From NCBI GenBank assembly GCA_022497155.1, contig MU385779.1, positions 124,001-188,000 on the forward strand: a stretch of DNA of 64,000 bases, in the 5' to 3' direction. How positions within the stretch are numbered: the first letter of the stretch is position 1; each line of letters begins with the position of its first letter. Positions 10,684 to 22,100 of this stretch are shown one piece after another. The translations under genes were made by a program, and so were the position numbers. This DNA is from Whalleya microplaca (lineage: Eukaryota; Ascomycota; Sordariomycetes; Xylariales; Xylariaceae). Under the pieces are notes generated by a model that ran no database searches, was not told the DNA's origin, and saw only the letters and a program-made list of their open reading frames with translations.

Positions 10684-11547
10684 ATGTCTTCGATCCGCAA
10701 CGCCGTACAGCGGCGCGTCCACCGCGAGCGAGCGCAGCCGGAAGAGCGGAAACGTCTGGGTCTCCTCGAGAAGCACAAGGTTCGTCCATCGCCCGCGCCC
10801 CGTCGCATTCATTTCACTTCCTAACTCACACGACCTACCTAGGACTACTCGCTCCGCGCGAAAGACTTCAACAAGAAGAAAGCGCAGCTCCGATCCCTGC
10901 GCCAGAAGGCCGCCGACCGCAACGAGGATGAGTTCTACTTTGGCATGCTGTCCCGCTCGGGGCCCAGCAGCGTCTTCTCCAAGGGCAAGCGATGGACGGG
11001 CACCGTGGACGGCGACCGCGGGAATCGCGCCCTGGACATCGACACTGTGCGCCTGCTCAAGACGCAGGATATGGGCTACATACGGACGGTGCGCAACGTG
11101 ACGGCGAAGGAGGTCAAGGAGCTGGAGGAGCGGGTGATAGGGCTCGGGGGCAGTATTGATCCCGTGGCCGAGGTGGACGAGGACGATGATTTCATGGATG
11201 AGGTTGCGCCGAAGCGTACGAAGCCCAAGAAGACCGTATTCGCGGAGGCGGTCGAGGAGCGCGAGGAGTTGATCCGGCGGGAGGCGGAGAAAGAGGTCGA
11301 TGAGGGAGATGCAGACGATGTCGACATGAGCAATGCGAAGAACCCGGAAGCACTGCGCGCGGAGCAGCGGCAAAAGCTTCTCGAGAAGATGCAGAGACGG
11401 CTGCAGAATGCGCGGAAGAAATTAAGCGTCCTCGCCCGGACCGAGAACGAACTGGAGCTGCAACGGGCTAGAATGGCGAAGACGGCCACTGTGGGCGGTG
11501 TTACGAAGTCGGGCAAGAAATTCAAAGTCCGGGAGCGAAAACGATAA
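10684..11547 (+). CDS. UTP11: U3 snoRNA-associated protein 11 (SSU processome)
   Basis: Component of the small-subunit processome, needed in the nucleolus for 18S rRNA maturation. Two exons: 10684-10779 and 10843-11547, joined in phase 0 across a 63-bp intron (GTTCGT...CCTAG, branch CTAAC), giving 266 aa. The N-terminus carries the family hallmark [11 protein letters not shown] followed by basic [13 protein letters not shown], then [23 protein letters not shown], and the conserved [12 protein letters not shown] block near residues 120-135. The middle is acidic and the C-terminus strongly basic ([13 protein letters not shown]), typical of a nucleolar RNA-binding factor. Length matches fungal UTP11 (~250-270 aa). 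It is convergent with the minus-strand 597-aa gene downstream. Confidence 0.95.
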
Positions 11548-11900
11548 TTCAGGGATAGAATCTGGAGACGAGGAATCATGAACAAAAATCGGTGACAACA
11601 GGATGCTTTTGCTCATTGTAGACGGCGTTCAGGGTCCAGGCTGTCAAGAGCTATATGATACCCAAAATGAGATCTGAATATACACTTCCTGAGCACCTTG
11701 AACCTTGCCATTGTCGTGCTTATTGCGACAATTCAGACATGTACATTAAGCCCTCAACCATGTAAGAGGAAGTACCTTCGTCCAACATTATATACTGCAG
11801 AAATGGGATATCAAGTAATAAGGTATCCAAAAATGTCTATAAGCCCCAATCCTTTGTGTTTCCATATATCTCATTACGCCCGTCCCTCGCGTATCGCGCC
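11548..11900. other. Convergent intergenic spacer
   Basis: Shared 3' region between UTP11 (plus) and the 597-aa gene (minus). AT-rich with several ATATAC/AATAA-like elements compatible with 3' processing; nothing else seen. Confidence 0.5.
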
Positions 11901-13694
11901 TCAAAGTTTCTCGCTGGTTAAACACTTACATAAGCCCACCACAACGGCCATAGTCGCCTTGAATATGAGCGTAAGCGACCAAATGACGCACTTAAACGCA
12001 AAACTCAGCAGCTTAATCGCCGTGCGCGCCGTACCCGGCAGCTTATCGCGGTCCTTATCCTTGAGGCTCAGCTTGCCTCCCAGGCTACTCGCCTGGCTTT
12101 CCAGGTCCAGCTCGAACTCCTCGAGGCGCCCGCGCTTCTTACCGTCGCTTTTTTTGCCGTTGTTGTCGTCCTTCTTGCCCAGGATCTTGCTGCTCAATCG
12201 ACTGCTGCTCCGGCGGAAGTCGCTCGAGCTACCCCCGCGCACGAGCGCGGGCGGCGGCGCCGACGGCGGCGGCTCGAACTGCTCGACGAGCACGTTCTTC
12301 TCGTCGAGGTTGGCGACGATGAGCAGCGCGCACACGGCGACGTCCAGGACGTAGTAGCTCTCGATGCGGCCGGCGACCAGGGTGTCGAGCTCCATCCAGC
12401 CGTCGCCGGCGGCGTTGCGCGTCAGCTTCGCGAGGTGCTGCGGCGACTCGATGTGCTCGACCGTGTACTCGGTGCGGCTCCAGGCCGGGTTGCGCTCGAC
12501 GGTGATGCAGAACGGCGTCGCGAGCGCCGGGTGCACGAGGAAGTAGTTCTGGCTGTCCTCGTCCCAGACCAGGCGCGCGCACTCCCGCTCCGCCGCCGTC
12601 ACCGCTTGCAGGTCGCCGGGCTTGTCTAGCGCTACTTTCGCCGCCGCGCTGGGATATAGGAGAGCTACTAGGCCGTCGTTTGGTGGGAGACGCCGCGCTG
12701 GTTCTTCTAATGCTGTCGTTAGTGCTTCTTGCCAATTCTTGCTCTCGGGCTCGCGGAGAGCACCAAGGATGCCGCTCGGGCTCCTGGCACTGGTGGTTGG
12801 ATCCTTGTCCTTGCAAGGCTTGTTAGGGTCGTGCCTCCTTAATGTCACATATGCAGACGCCGATGTGGGATCTACCCGCATGTGGTATAATGGTTGTGTG
12901 GTGGATGTTAGGCTGTATATCGGGGTGTCTTTCTCCGGCACCAACTTCATGCAGAAAGTCCGACCCTCCAGTGCAGAAGCCTTCCACCCATTTGCCGCTT
13001 TCCAGTAGTTGCGAAGTTCGTCTGTTGTATTTACTGGGGGTATGGTGGGAGGCTCCTGTGGCCGTCTAGGCCACCTCTGTGTAGAGCCGGCACTCATAGG
13101 ACTCCTCACTGGACTTCGGACTTGCGGGCTCCAACTCTCTGAATTCTGCGGTACGTGCGATTGCCTGCTGATGACAGTTCTTGGGATATGCCTTGGACTG
13201 GTCTGAGTTGGGAAATATTCTTGCCGGTCAAATGGTAAGCTGTGATCGTATTGTGGAAATATCGAGCGAATTCCAGCCTCTGGCGCCGGTGGGGATGAAG
13301 AAGATGGTTCCTCGAGAGGCCTTTTGGCGATTGAACTTCGTGATCGTCCACTGTTACTTCTCACTAGCGTGCTTGCCCCCGAGAATGCAGTGCCTGTCCG
13401 TGGCGGCATGTCTGCCATTGGTAAGGTTCGTGGGACGGAAGGCCCCGCTTGGCTTTGGTAGAACGGGTTATTAGAAGCCATTGGTGGCGTCCCGTCGATG
13501 ACAAACTCTGAGAGATCCTCTGTTGTCCGCCGGCCATTTCGCGGCGGTGTCATTTCCAGAGACGCACCCCGCGACTGGGACGAAGATTGTGGAGTGCCAG
13601 CGCGTGGTCGAGGTGTCGTCTTTCTGGACGGAGGCTTCGTCCCATTCGTATTGGGGAATAGGGAAAATCCTCCAGAGGGCCCGCCTGCCGACAT
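11901..13694 (-). CDS. Conserved fungal protein of unknown function (597 aa)
   Basis: Intronless ATG-started frame. Residues 1-220 are Ser/Pro/Arg-rich and disordered (opening MSAGGPSGGFSLFPNTNGTK, with repeated PPR/TPR-like basic-proline clusters). Residues ~230-470 form a globular region beginning TDELRNYWKAANGWKASALEGRT and including a likely beta-rich domain of alternating hydrophobics. A Lys/Arg/Asp-rich linker follows (~495-555). The C-terminal 40 residues are hydrophobic (LLSFAFKCVIWSLTLIFKA then VVVGLCKCLTS), a candidate tail anchor or amphipathic membrane helix. I recall similar proteins in other ascomycete genomes annotated only by weak similarity, so I give no function. The third-position GC bias between 12230 and 12640 makes several antisense shadow frames. 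Confidence 0.85.
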   Translation of the reverse strand: MSAGGPSGGFSLFPNTNGTKPPSRKTTPRPRAGTPQSSSQSRGASLEMTPPRNGRRTTEDLSEFVIDGTPPMASNNPFYQSQAGPSVPRTLPMADMPPRTGTAFSGASTLVRSNSGRSRSSIAKRPLEEPSSSSPPAPEAGIRSIFPQYDHSLPFDRQEYFPTQTSPRHIPRTVISRQSHVPQNSESWSPQVRSPVRSPMSAGSTQRWPRRPQEPPTIPPVNTTDELRNYWKAANGWKASALEGRTFCMKLVPEKDTPIYSLTSTTQPLYHMRVDPTSASAYVTLRRHDPNKPCKDKDPTTSARSPSGILGALREPESKNWQEALTTALEEPARRLPPNDGLVALLYPSAAAKVALDKPGDLQAVTAAERECARLVWDEDSQNYFLVHPALATPFCITVERNPAWSRTEYTVEHIESPQHLAKLTRNAAGDGWMELDTLVAGRIESYYVLDVAVCALLIVANLDEKNVLVEQFEPPPSAPPPALVRGGSSSDFRRSSSRLSSKILGKKDDNNGKKSDGKKRGRLEEFELDLESQASSLGGKLSLKDKDRDKLPGTARTAIKLLSFAFKCVIWSLTLIFKATMAVVVGLCKCLTSEKL

Positions 13695-15712
13695 CGTTAC
13701 TAGTCTGTGTCACGTCCTGTGTTCAGCGAGTCGGCAGTAACGAGTCTTCGACGATACAAGAGAGGCGGCACGGAGCACTTGTTCATCAAGGATATGTCAA
13801 GTTGTAGAATGAGCCTGCTATCGGGACATATTCTCTCAATTCCAGTCTCTAGACGAAAGAAGTTAGGACTTAACCCGGGAGGCCACAGCACAGCCAGGCA
13901 TACACAGGCGGATCTAGAGATGTTTGCTTCCAACAACCAACGACTTGGTTCGAGTATTGAAGGGATGGAGGCCAAACACTTCTTTCTCTCTCCCTCGCAT
14001 TATTAGGCAAAAGGAGATACGAAGATATGTATATAGGTACTACCTAAGAATGTTAAAGGACCCCAACCCATGCCCATCTTGCATACAGCACACGCTGACT
14101 GGACTATGTCTGTCAGCCGTGACATTCTGCAGTCCTTGGGCTAAACCAAATGGCACTTTAAGCGCTCTGCACTTCACAGGAGGTGGGGGTGGACCACTTT
14201 GAGCGGCCACTGAGTAGTACTGCTTCCCGAAGCCGCATAATAATGAGCACTGTCCTGGTGCTATTCTGTGCTCCTCTGTATGTATATGCAAATAAGGGCG
14301 GCCTGGGAGCACACTACTCCAAAAGACGAAAAAGAGTCAATAGGACTTCAGGATGTACGGCACGATCTGATTTGTGCGTTCCAAAATAGAAAGGTGCTTG
14401 CAGGAGACGGCGTAGCAGACGATCCAATCAGGGCGCGAATCACATCGCATCATAGCCGCCCTGCACAATGTGACCAGGGGCCGAAAGAGCCAAGCGAAAC
14501 AGAAGCGCGCGGGGTTGGTTCAGGATGCCAGGATGCACATCTAATGATCCGATTTTTTGAGATTCGGAACAATGTTGGCTGACCCTGCAGAAACGGTATG
14601 AAAACAATGGTTGGTGCGGTATGTGATATTGATACCCATAAAGGCGGTAAGTAAGATTCGATTCTGTGCTAGCGATTCAATATTATCGGCAATGTCAGCT
14701 TAACTAGCGGGTCAAGGCATAGTACATGGATAAGCAGAAGATCTCTTCTGTAGATCTTCTGTGAACAACGACATGATGAGCATATCCCCAGATTGACGAG
14801 CCAGGCGAGGTCATGTCCCTAAGTGAACGGAAGATTGTGATTGCGCCTATTTGAATATTTGTGTTCGGCTACCCAGTTGTGTAAGGTAGACTTCGCAATT
14901 GATCGACCAAGTTGCAGTCCTATCAGCACACTGGAAATAGATGAAGGGGTTGAGCTGCAGGAACGGTGATAATAGGAGGGGGCGTACAGAGTATGTACCA
15001 GAGTATCTAAGGTTAGATCTTTTTTACGGTTGAATCTCGGATGGTTATATTTTAAGATTCTGACATCTGCCGAGGTGGAACCTCAGATCCAACCTAGATT
15101 CATCCAACTTCATTGAACTACCAGGTACCTAACGCCTGCTGCATTCCATAAATGCTATTTACAGTCCCGTCCCTTTTTTTCATGCATGATTGTAATCAAA
15201 CATTCAACGAGCCCTGTTTCTATTTAAGTAGCTTAGACCTCTACCGTGGGAAGTCACTCACGTGTGACATATTGACTGGACCTCGCTACTCCAATGGAAA
15301 GGTTCAGTACCTGCTCTCTCACCCAAAAAGTAAATCACGGCATAATCCATCATTAACGACTATCATGGTATTTTTCGTCCGATTTGGTTTATACTTCGCT
15401 ACGATCTCTAGATGCTACACATAGTCGACTATCGATCGTTGAGGCTCTATTGATGCTTACGCAGTGTTTTTCGGATCTTCAAGTCCCCAAATTTTGACGT
15501 TTCAAGTTGAACAATATTACTTTAGACACGATTCTACGAGAAACCATGTTTAATCTGGATCTCCCAGGAGACCGGGGTATCTCTTGTTTCCCCCCATCAT
15601 AACTAATACATACAGGAAACAAAAGGTCTCTTTATACCCGCCCATGGAAGTCCATGCATGACACGCTCCCAAATCTAGTATACCCTTCAAACCTCCCCTT
15701 TCTCCCTAACGT
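13695..15712. other. Gene-poor intergenic region
   Basis: No gene supported over 2 kb. Short open frames (60-104 codons) on both strands carry no domain or splice logic. No tandem repeats or tRNA genes were recognised. Confidence 0.5.
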
Positions 15713-16738
15713 CTAAGCAGCGGGTGCGCCTGTTGCTGCCGCCGCCGGCACAGTCACTGTGAGCGTAGTCGTACCGGCCGCACCGGCGTCTCCAGCTGGA
15801 ACTGTGACAGTAATGTCCGTTCCAGGGGTTGTCGCAGCTGCTGACTCGGCAGGAGCCGCTGAACTTGCGGGCGCGTCTGCTGCGGGTGCAGCAGCAGCAG
15901 GGGGGGCAGCGGCAGGATCCTGCGCAGGCGCGGGAACAAAAGCTGCCGCATCGAGAGGAATTTCAGCTGCTGTTCCACCGACCACTGTGGTGCCGTCAAC
16001 GCTTGCCGTTGTGGCTGCTGCTGCGTTGGCATATTCAATGATCTGCTGATCATCGGTGCTATCAAGCTGATTAGCATAACTCGAGGGAAAGGATTAGGGT
16101 TACTTACGGGTTCACTATCATCACCTGGCCTTCTTGACAATGTGGTCCTGTTGCGCAGTACAAGAACATCGGATCCGTGCTGGTTATAGGCATGCTGAAA
16201 GTCCCGACAGTCGTCTGTCCATCCTTATATGGGATGTGGCCGCTGTGGATCGCGGTAGCGACCGTGGCTTGGAGAGGCTGACATGGTGTGTCTTCTGCAC
16301 TCTGAGTTACGGTATGATTTCCATTGCTGAATTGGAACTGTATGATATCGCCAACGGCCGCCTTAACTGTATTAGGTACGAAAGTGTCCTGTACAAGACC
16401 CAGAGTTAGTAAATACCGCTCTTGGGCAAAATTGGGAGGCCTAAGTCATGGCTTGGAAGTTAACATATTCAATAGGCAGGCATGGCCCTGAAGACATATT
16501 GAACTAGGAAATGAAGAACTCCGGGACACATACTTGTGCTCCGCCAACTACCACCGGGATAATCTTATTGGCCGCGGTGGCCACTTTGACTATTTCAAAT
16601 ATCAATAACGGATAATGAAGCAGTCGATACATAGCAATACATACTTTGAAAGTCCGATCCTCCCTGTCTTGCAACCATACGAGATGGCAGCGCCGTCGCT
16701 ACTGCGACGAAGAGATATGAGCCTAGGAGGATTTGCAT
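15713..16738 (-). CDS. Secreted cupredoxin (extracellular serine-rich type), 258 aa
   Basis: Four exons on the minus strand: 16738-16645, 16589-16534, 16388-16108 and 16058-15713; phases are consistent and introns carry GTATGT or GTAAGT donors with CAG/TAG acceptors (last intron branch CTAAT). The product has a signal peptide (MQILLGSYLFVAVATALPS). A cupredoxin domain spans ~residues 32-144 with the type-1 copper set: NHTVTQS (His75), FLYCATGPHC (Cys128, His133), followed by EGQVMIVNP. Cys86 and Cys134 can form the usual disulfide. The C-terminal ~110 residues are Ala/Pro/Thr-rich, likely O-glycosylated. Most relatives end in a GPI-anchor hydrophobic tail; this one ends TGAPAA with no such tail, so it is probably secreted or wall-associated without GPI. 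Specific function unknown. Confidence 0.88.
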
Positions 16739-16925
16739 TTTTGCTACCTGATAACGCGCAAAAGTACCAAAGGGTAACGACAGACGAGAAGTGAAAGCTC
16801 CGGTTGGTCTATTAAATTAGAATGAATGACTGTTGGAAATACCGTTCAACGGTAGTCTGCTCGCTAGGAGGCGCGGAAGTAAACAAAGAATAATTAGTAT
16901 GTAGAAACTGGAATAAGGTGCTACA

Positions 16926-17624
16926 CTAATTTGGTGGGCTCTCTGGGGGCATATATGGTAGCCCTCGATGGGGGGCTTGATATTCAAGGTCACATGGAAG
17001 CATTAGAGTTGTCTCGATAACTGCGGCATCCAAGACCTGACCAACCTTCTTCTGCCTCCCTAAGTGGGGAGAAATGCCGAAGTTATTCAGAATGTAGGCT
17101 AGCTCCATCACAACTTTGCTGCCAAGAACAAGCGTTAAAGCACCATGTTAGGATTCGGCAGTCGAAGTCATAGCCATGATGAGAGATGACGAATCCATCC
17201 TACACAGAACACAGTATTCACCCTAGCCGCCTAGCTAGAAGAGGGAAAAGTACGGTTTGAGGTCCCTTCCCCTTTGGCGTCGTGAGGCTCTTGGAAGTTT
17301 GGCTATGATCCTGCGCTGTATCTGCAGGCGTGCAGCTTGGCTACCTAAACTAGCCTTTGACATGTGGGGACGATGCAAATCAGCCATTAGGAGCACATCA
17401 TAAGATCTTCTAGAGCCGCCGATATGTCCATCCCGTATCGTAATCCCATGTTTCTGAAGGTCAAACGTCGTTTGAAGTGAGCAGGGATTATGGGAAGAAA
17501 AAGGGGGCACTTGACAGCCCATGTGGTCGGTCCAAGCCGATATTGTGGGGGCCCGCTCAGCCTTGGCAGGCTTGGCAGGGGGTTTGTTGTTTTGGATCGA
17601 CTTCAGATCTGCCACTTGAGGCAT
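16926..17624 (-). CDS. Possible two-exon hypothetical gene (187 aa), doubtful
   Basis: Two minus-strand frames join in phase: exon 1 17624-17254 (ATG start) and exon 2 17118-16926, across a 135-bp intron with GTACTT donor, TCCTAAC branch site and TTGGCAG acceptor. The second exon (LAYILNNFGI..., VGQVLDAAVIETTLMLPCDL) faintly recalls the C-terminal end of the fungal Gfd2/YDR514C-type RNase H-like fold, where an HNAGNDA-like motif is followed by a TL-rich helix, but the catalytic residues are not visible. It abuts the AT-rich repeat block starting near 17.7 kb. It may be a decayed gene or a chance join. Confidence 0.35.
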
Positions 17625-17699
17625 TGAACATCACGAATGCCTGCTTAACATCATCAAGATTACACAGACGAGGCTCTCGCCTTCGCCCCACCTAAAATT

Positions 17700-18942
17700 C
17701 CCTTTACCCACTTAAGTATAGGGCTGAGCTGTGTGGCTGATAAAGCGAGTTAGGTTCGAATCCTAACAACGTTATAGTTTATTGGTATTCGCTCTATTAG
17801 CTCATTTGGCTATTATACGTTAATATAAATGCCCAGCTAGGTTAGTACGGAGATTAATGTCTAATTGTTGATGGGAATAGTTAGTATTGCTAAAGATAAA
17901 TGTTTTGCCTTTTATATTGTTTTTTATACCCTTTAGCCTCATGTATTATATACCCCGGCTTTAATAAAAAGCTTAATGTTTTTATTAGTACTAGCGACCT
18001 TTTTTTTCACCTTAACTACCGGAACTTCGTTTTAGCTAGTCGGCGTTTTTTATTACGTGGCTAATAATATAAATTAATTAAAATAACTTTTAAACACACG
18101 ACTAAGTTTATAGCAATTTTAAAAACTAAAATGTAATATAATTAATTATTATAAAATAAAGGGAGTTATATAAAATGTAAGTAAATATAATTATATAATG
18201 CTTTAATGTAAGTTATATATAATAAAAATAATCTCTTTTACTGCTAATTAATGAAAAAAACATTATATATACGGGCAAAGCCCGTGTTAAGCTAAAGTGA
18301 AGTGTTACGCGACATTTTTTATATACTAGTTTTTAGCGTACGGCTACCGGCGTTTCGCCGCAGCTAGTTTATTAATCGGCTTTTATGCTATTTGTTTTAT
18401 GGCAGTTAATAAGTGGTCGGCGGCTCTTTTATTTGTTTGGCGGCATAGCGTTTTACTAGGGGTGATGTTAATAAGTGTGTGAGTGATTCGCTAGCGGCGT
18501 GAGTGAGTGTCTGCCGTAGCTAAGTTATTAATATAACTCATGCCTTTTTTAGGCCGTTAGTAAGTGTTTCGGCTGCCGACATTATTTAAGTGTTTAACGG
18601 CGTTTGTCGGCGGCGTTTAAGTTAGTGTAAAGGTGGTTTAGCTATTAAAACTTTACTAAAAATAATTATTAAAGGTGTAAATCGAACCCGAGACTAGTGA
18701 TTTAGTTTAATTTAATTTATTACGATAATTATTTTAAAGGTTTACCGCTTAAGCTAAAGTAGGTGTTATAATTTTAATAAATTATACACATTATTAAGCT
18801 TTATAAAGCTTAATTTTTTATATATTTAAAATAAATAAATTTAAGCGTTATAAATATTACACACTTTTTAAAAAGCTTAAAAAGCTTTATCCCTTTTTTC
18901 ATTATTAAATATACCGACTAATATTTTAAAGTAAAGTGGTAA
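17700..18942. repeat. AT-rich RIP-degraded repeat sequence, left flank of the retrotransposon
   Basis: Base composition drops sharply at about 17.7 kb; stops (TAA, TAG) are dense in all frames. Within it are a perfect B-box-like motif (GGTTCGAATCC, near 17754-17764), a GC-rich hairpin (18271-18285), a CGGC/GTGAGTG-rich stretch (18340-18620) and, on the minus strand, another TTCGA motif near 18671. This looks like one or more older mobile elements mutated beyond recognition. No gene is present. Confidence 0.7.
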
Positions 18943-19179
18943 TGTCACGGCCTTAGGCCCTAATTGCCCTGGTTGCTAAATCAGCCTAAGCTCGTAAGTA
19001 AGGTGGTCTGTGCACCTGCATTATAACAACCTTAGCGCGTAGTTTATACCCTTATTAAAGCACCTATATAACTCGGGTGCCGCGTTAAATAAACTTTTAG
19101 TCTTTAAGCTACTTTTTCTTATTATTAATATATATATATTAAACCTTTACGCCTTATTATATATTTAACATCCGTAATA
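18943..19179 (+). repeat. 5' LTR of the chromovirus (237 bp)
   Basis: Starts TGTCACGGCC and ends CATCCGTAATA. By hand alignment it matches the 3' LTR without gaps; roughly three dozen positions differ and all that I see are transitions. Confidence 0.92.
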
Positions 19180-22100
19180 AAAAGTAGCTTTATCTTATTT
19201 AACGTTTAAGAAAATAATAAATTCCTACCGCAAGATTAACTATAAGTTTAAAATCCTTTCATTTATTTGTATTAACCTTTATAATAAAAAATTTATAAGA
19301 TATAACGATGCCGGGATTATTTAAAATTCCGGAAATAACTAAACGAGTAATTAAAAAGGTCTATTTTATAATTACCGATTACGAGAAAACCTTATTATAA
19401 AAGGGATAAAGTAAGCTATATTATAATTTGTTTTTACGCCGGCATTTATTACTTACGGAAACTAACTTATTACCGGGCCTATCGGAACAGTCCGAAACAT
19501 TAAGTAAAAAAAACGAAACATATAATTACGAAAACGACCTAACGCACTTTACATTTTTATAATTTATATCCGACAAATTATTTAAGCAGTACTAATACCG
19601 ATAGTCGATAATTAACCTATATATCGACGCTTAATAATAACGCGAAAAATATACGGAATATTATAGTCGCAAATATATTAAAGGCCTAGTAATACTTTTT
19701 ATTACTTTTATAAATATAGCCAAAAAAATATAGCCGGAATAGAACGGATTAATAAAATTAAAAAATTTTAAGCACGCCTTTAAAAAAAATCCTTTAGCCT
19801 TATTCCAGGAAATAAAATATCGTACTTTCGCTATAATAGCATTAATCGGATAAATTAACAAGCTATAAAAAATAGTATACGAATTAGATTTAAACTTAAC
19901 TAAAATATATAATTAAGCAATTATTTACCGGGATAGGTTAGAAAAGCTATAAGAAATATACGAGATAGCTAATAAAGGTAAAAACTCGGTCCTAGCTAAA
20001 GCAATTGGTAGTATGGTAAATATACTTACCCCAGGGCAGGAGGAACCTAATCCTAGTGGTTCTTTCGGCAATGTGACCTACCGATGCAAGTCAAAGGGGA
20101 AGGAGCCCGAAGTAGATCCCCCTATTACCCCGCCTGACAACAATTTCCGAAATAACCTTGACCCCGCAGACTTAGATATAAATACCGAAGCTAAAGAAGT
20201 ACTAAAAAAACCTATTACTACACTTTTATTCCCAATACCTAAATTAGCTAAAATAACTATGCCTATAAGTAATACTATACTTAATAAGTCAAATAACGCC
20301 GCATAAATTAATACTCTCGCAAAAAAAAAAGCCGAGATTTAAATCCTAAAAAATAAGCTTATTAATCTTATAGGCATAAGCATTAATAATAAGGTATAAT
20401 AACGGTTAGTAACCTTAAAATTAACGCTAATTAAGGGAGGATTACATTAGTCGGCGAAACTATCTAACCTATTTACGTTTACTAATAATAAAACCGGTAT
20501 AATATAATACCTAACCTAAATTATTTAGTTATATAATAAACTAAAAGGCAATACGGATTATTTTTTTAGTAACGTAAAATATAAAATATATATTATTAAT
20601 CGTATTAACAGCGAAACAGCCGATAATTTTTACTTATTTATCGACAAGAATAATAAACTATCCGTTTTTCTAACTAGCACTAATATATTAAATTTCCTAA
20701 ATTAGTTTTATAAAAATCCTAATGCCTATAATAAGGCCCGCGTATAATAGAAAGAATTAGAAATAAAAACTAGCAACAAGTTCGTTTAATTCCGTTTACT
20801 ATTTATAAAAAAAGCTGGCCTAGCTAAAAAACCCCGGGATAATTAAAAAAAAGAAATATTTAAGCAATTTCCGAAACGTTTAAATAAAAAGTGCCTTAAT
20901 AAGGCATATAATAATACCGTTAACTTTAATGCTTTTTATATATATATATAAAAGCAAAATAATAATTAATACCGTAACTTTATTAACTTTTAAAAGAAAA
21001 AAAGGGATAAGAAGGCTACTACCGGAGGTATAACCGGAAGCAGCGGAAGATTAAACCCAGGCCTAAATATATTAGCTTAAATTACCTAACCGCAAATTAC
21101 CCCGCAGTTATTAAAAAGCCATTATAAAATTCGGTTAATCGGTAAAGCTTCGAATAATAAGAACTTATATATATAACTAAACTTTAAGTAATTAAAACTT
21201 CTAATTAAAAAAAAGCGTTATTTTATCTGCTATAAAACCGGCTACCGTAATCTAGCTTATAATTATAAAAATAAATATAGCAAATTAGATAGCGCTTACG
21301 CTACCGCAACTATTATGCGACTTTTGTAATAAATTCCAGGGTCGAATAAGGAAAAGCTGGCAGTAATATTAGTAGCGGCTAGTAAAAAGAAGGAGCTAAA
21401 AAATTAACCCTAAGAAAATATAACTCCTATCCTAGGGAAGGACTAACAGTTTCGGCACTAAATATAATTAACTATAGCAAGATTTTTTTTAATTTTTTAT
21501 TATATATATTAAAAAGGGATTCTCTTTTTATTACATATATTATAGTTTATAATAAATATATATTAATTACTAAAGCTTTAGCTGATATAGGAGCAGATAT
21601 TTATTTCCTTATTAGCGTAACTTTTGCTACTAAAATCTTAAAGTACCTAAAAGCCGAGAAGTTTAATAACTTTAAGCTAGCTATAATAAAAAAGTTCGAC
21701 AGAAAAGCTACCTAAACTATAGATATAGCCCTAATAGCTTATATACAAATTTAAGGTTATATTATATTCGATATATTACTTTTTATTATCGATATAAAAC
21801 ATAATATTATTATTAGCAAAAAGTTTTTAAACCACTATAACGTATTAATAAATAGCCGACAAAATAGATTGCTTTTTCCAGCCGACTAAAAGCCTTTATT
21901 CTAGTCTTTTAAACTAAAGATAAACGATATAAAAAACCCTTTCCGTAACCCTAATTATAACAAGGACATAAAGCGACATAAATAACTGATGGATAGGGAA
22001 AATAAACGGCATCGCGATAGTCGCTTAAGCCAGAAACGGCAAAAAGAAAAAGCGGAGCATAAATCCCCGACTGCCGAAATAATAATAAAGCCTTCTAACA

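Noticed and set aside
12229..12816. 195-codon minus-strand frame overlapping the 597-aa gene
   Set aside because: Arg/Gly/Ala-rich shadow of the true frame on the same strand.
20013..20306. 97-codon frame inside the AT-rich block as a separate gene
   Set aside because: It is an unmutated scrap of the gag region of the chromovirus.
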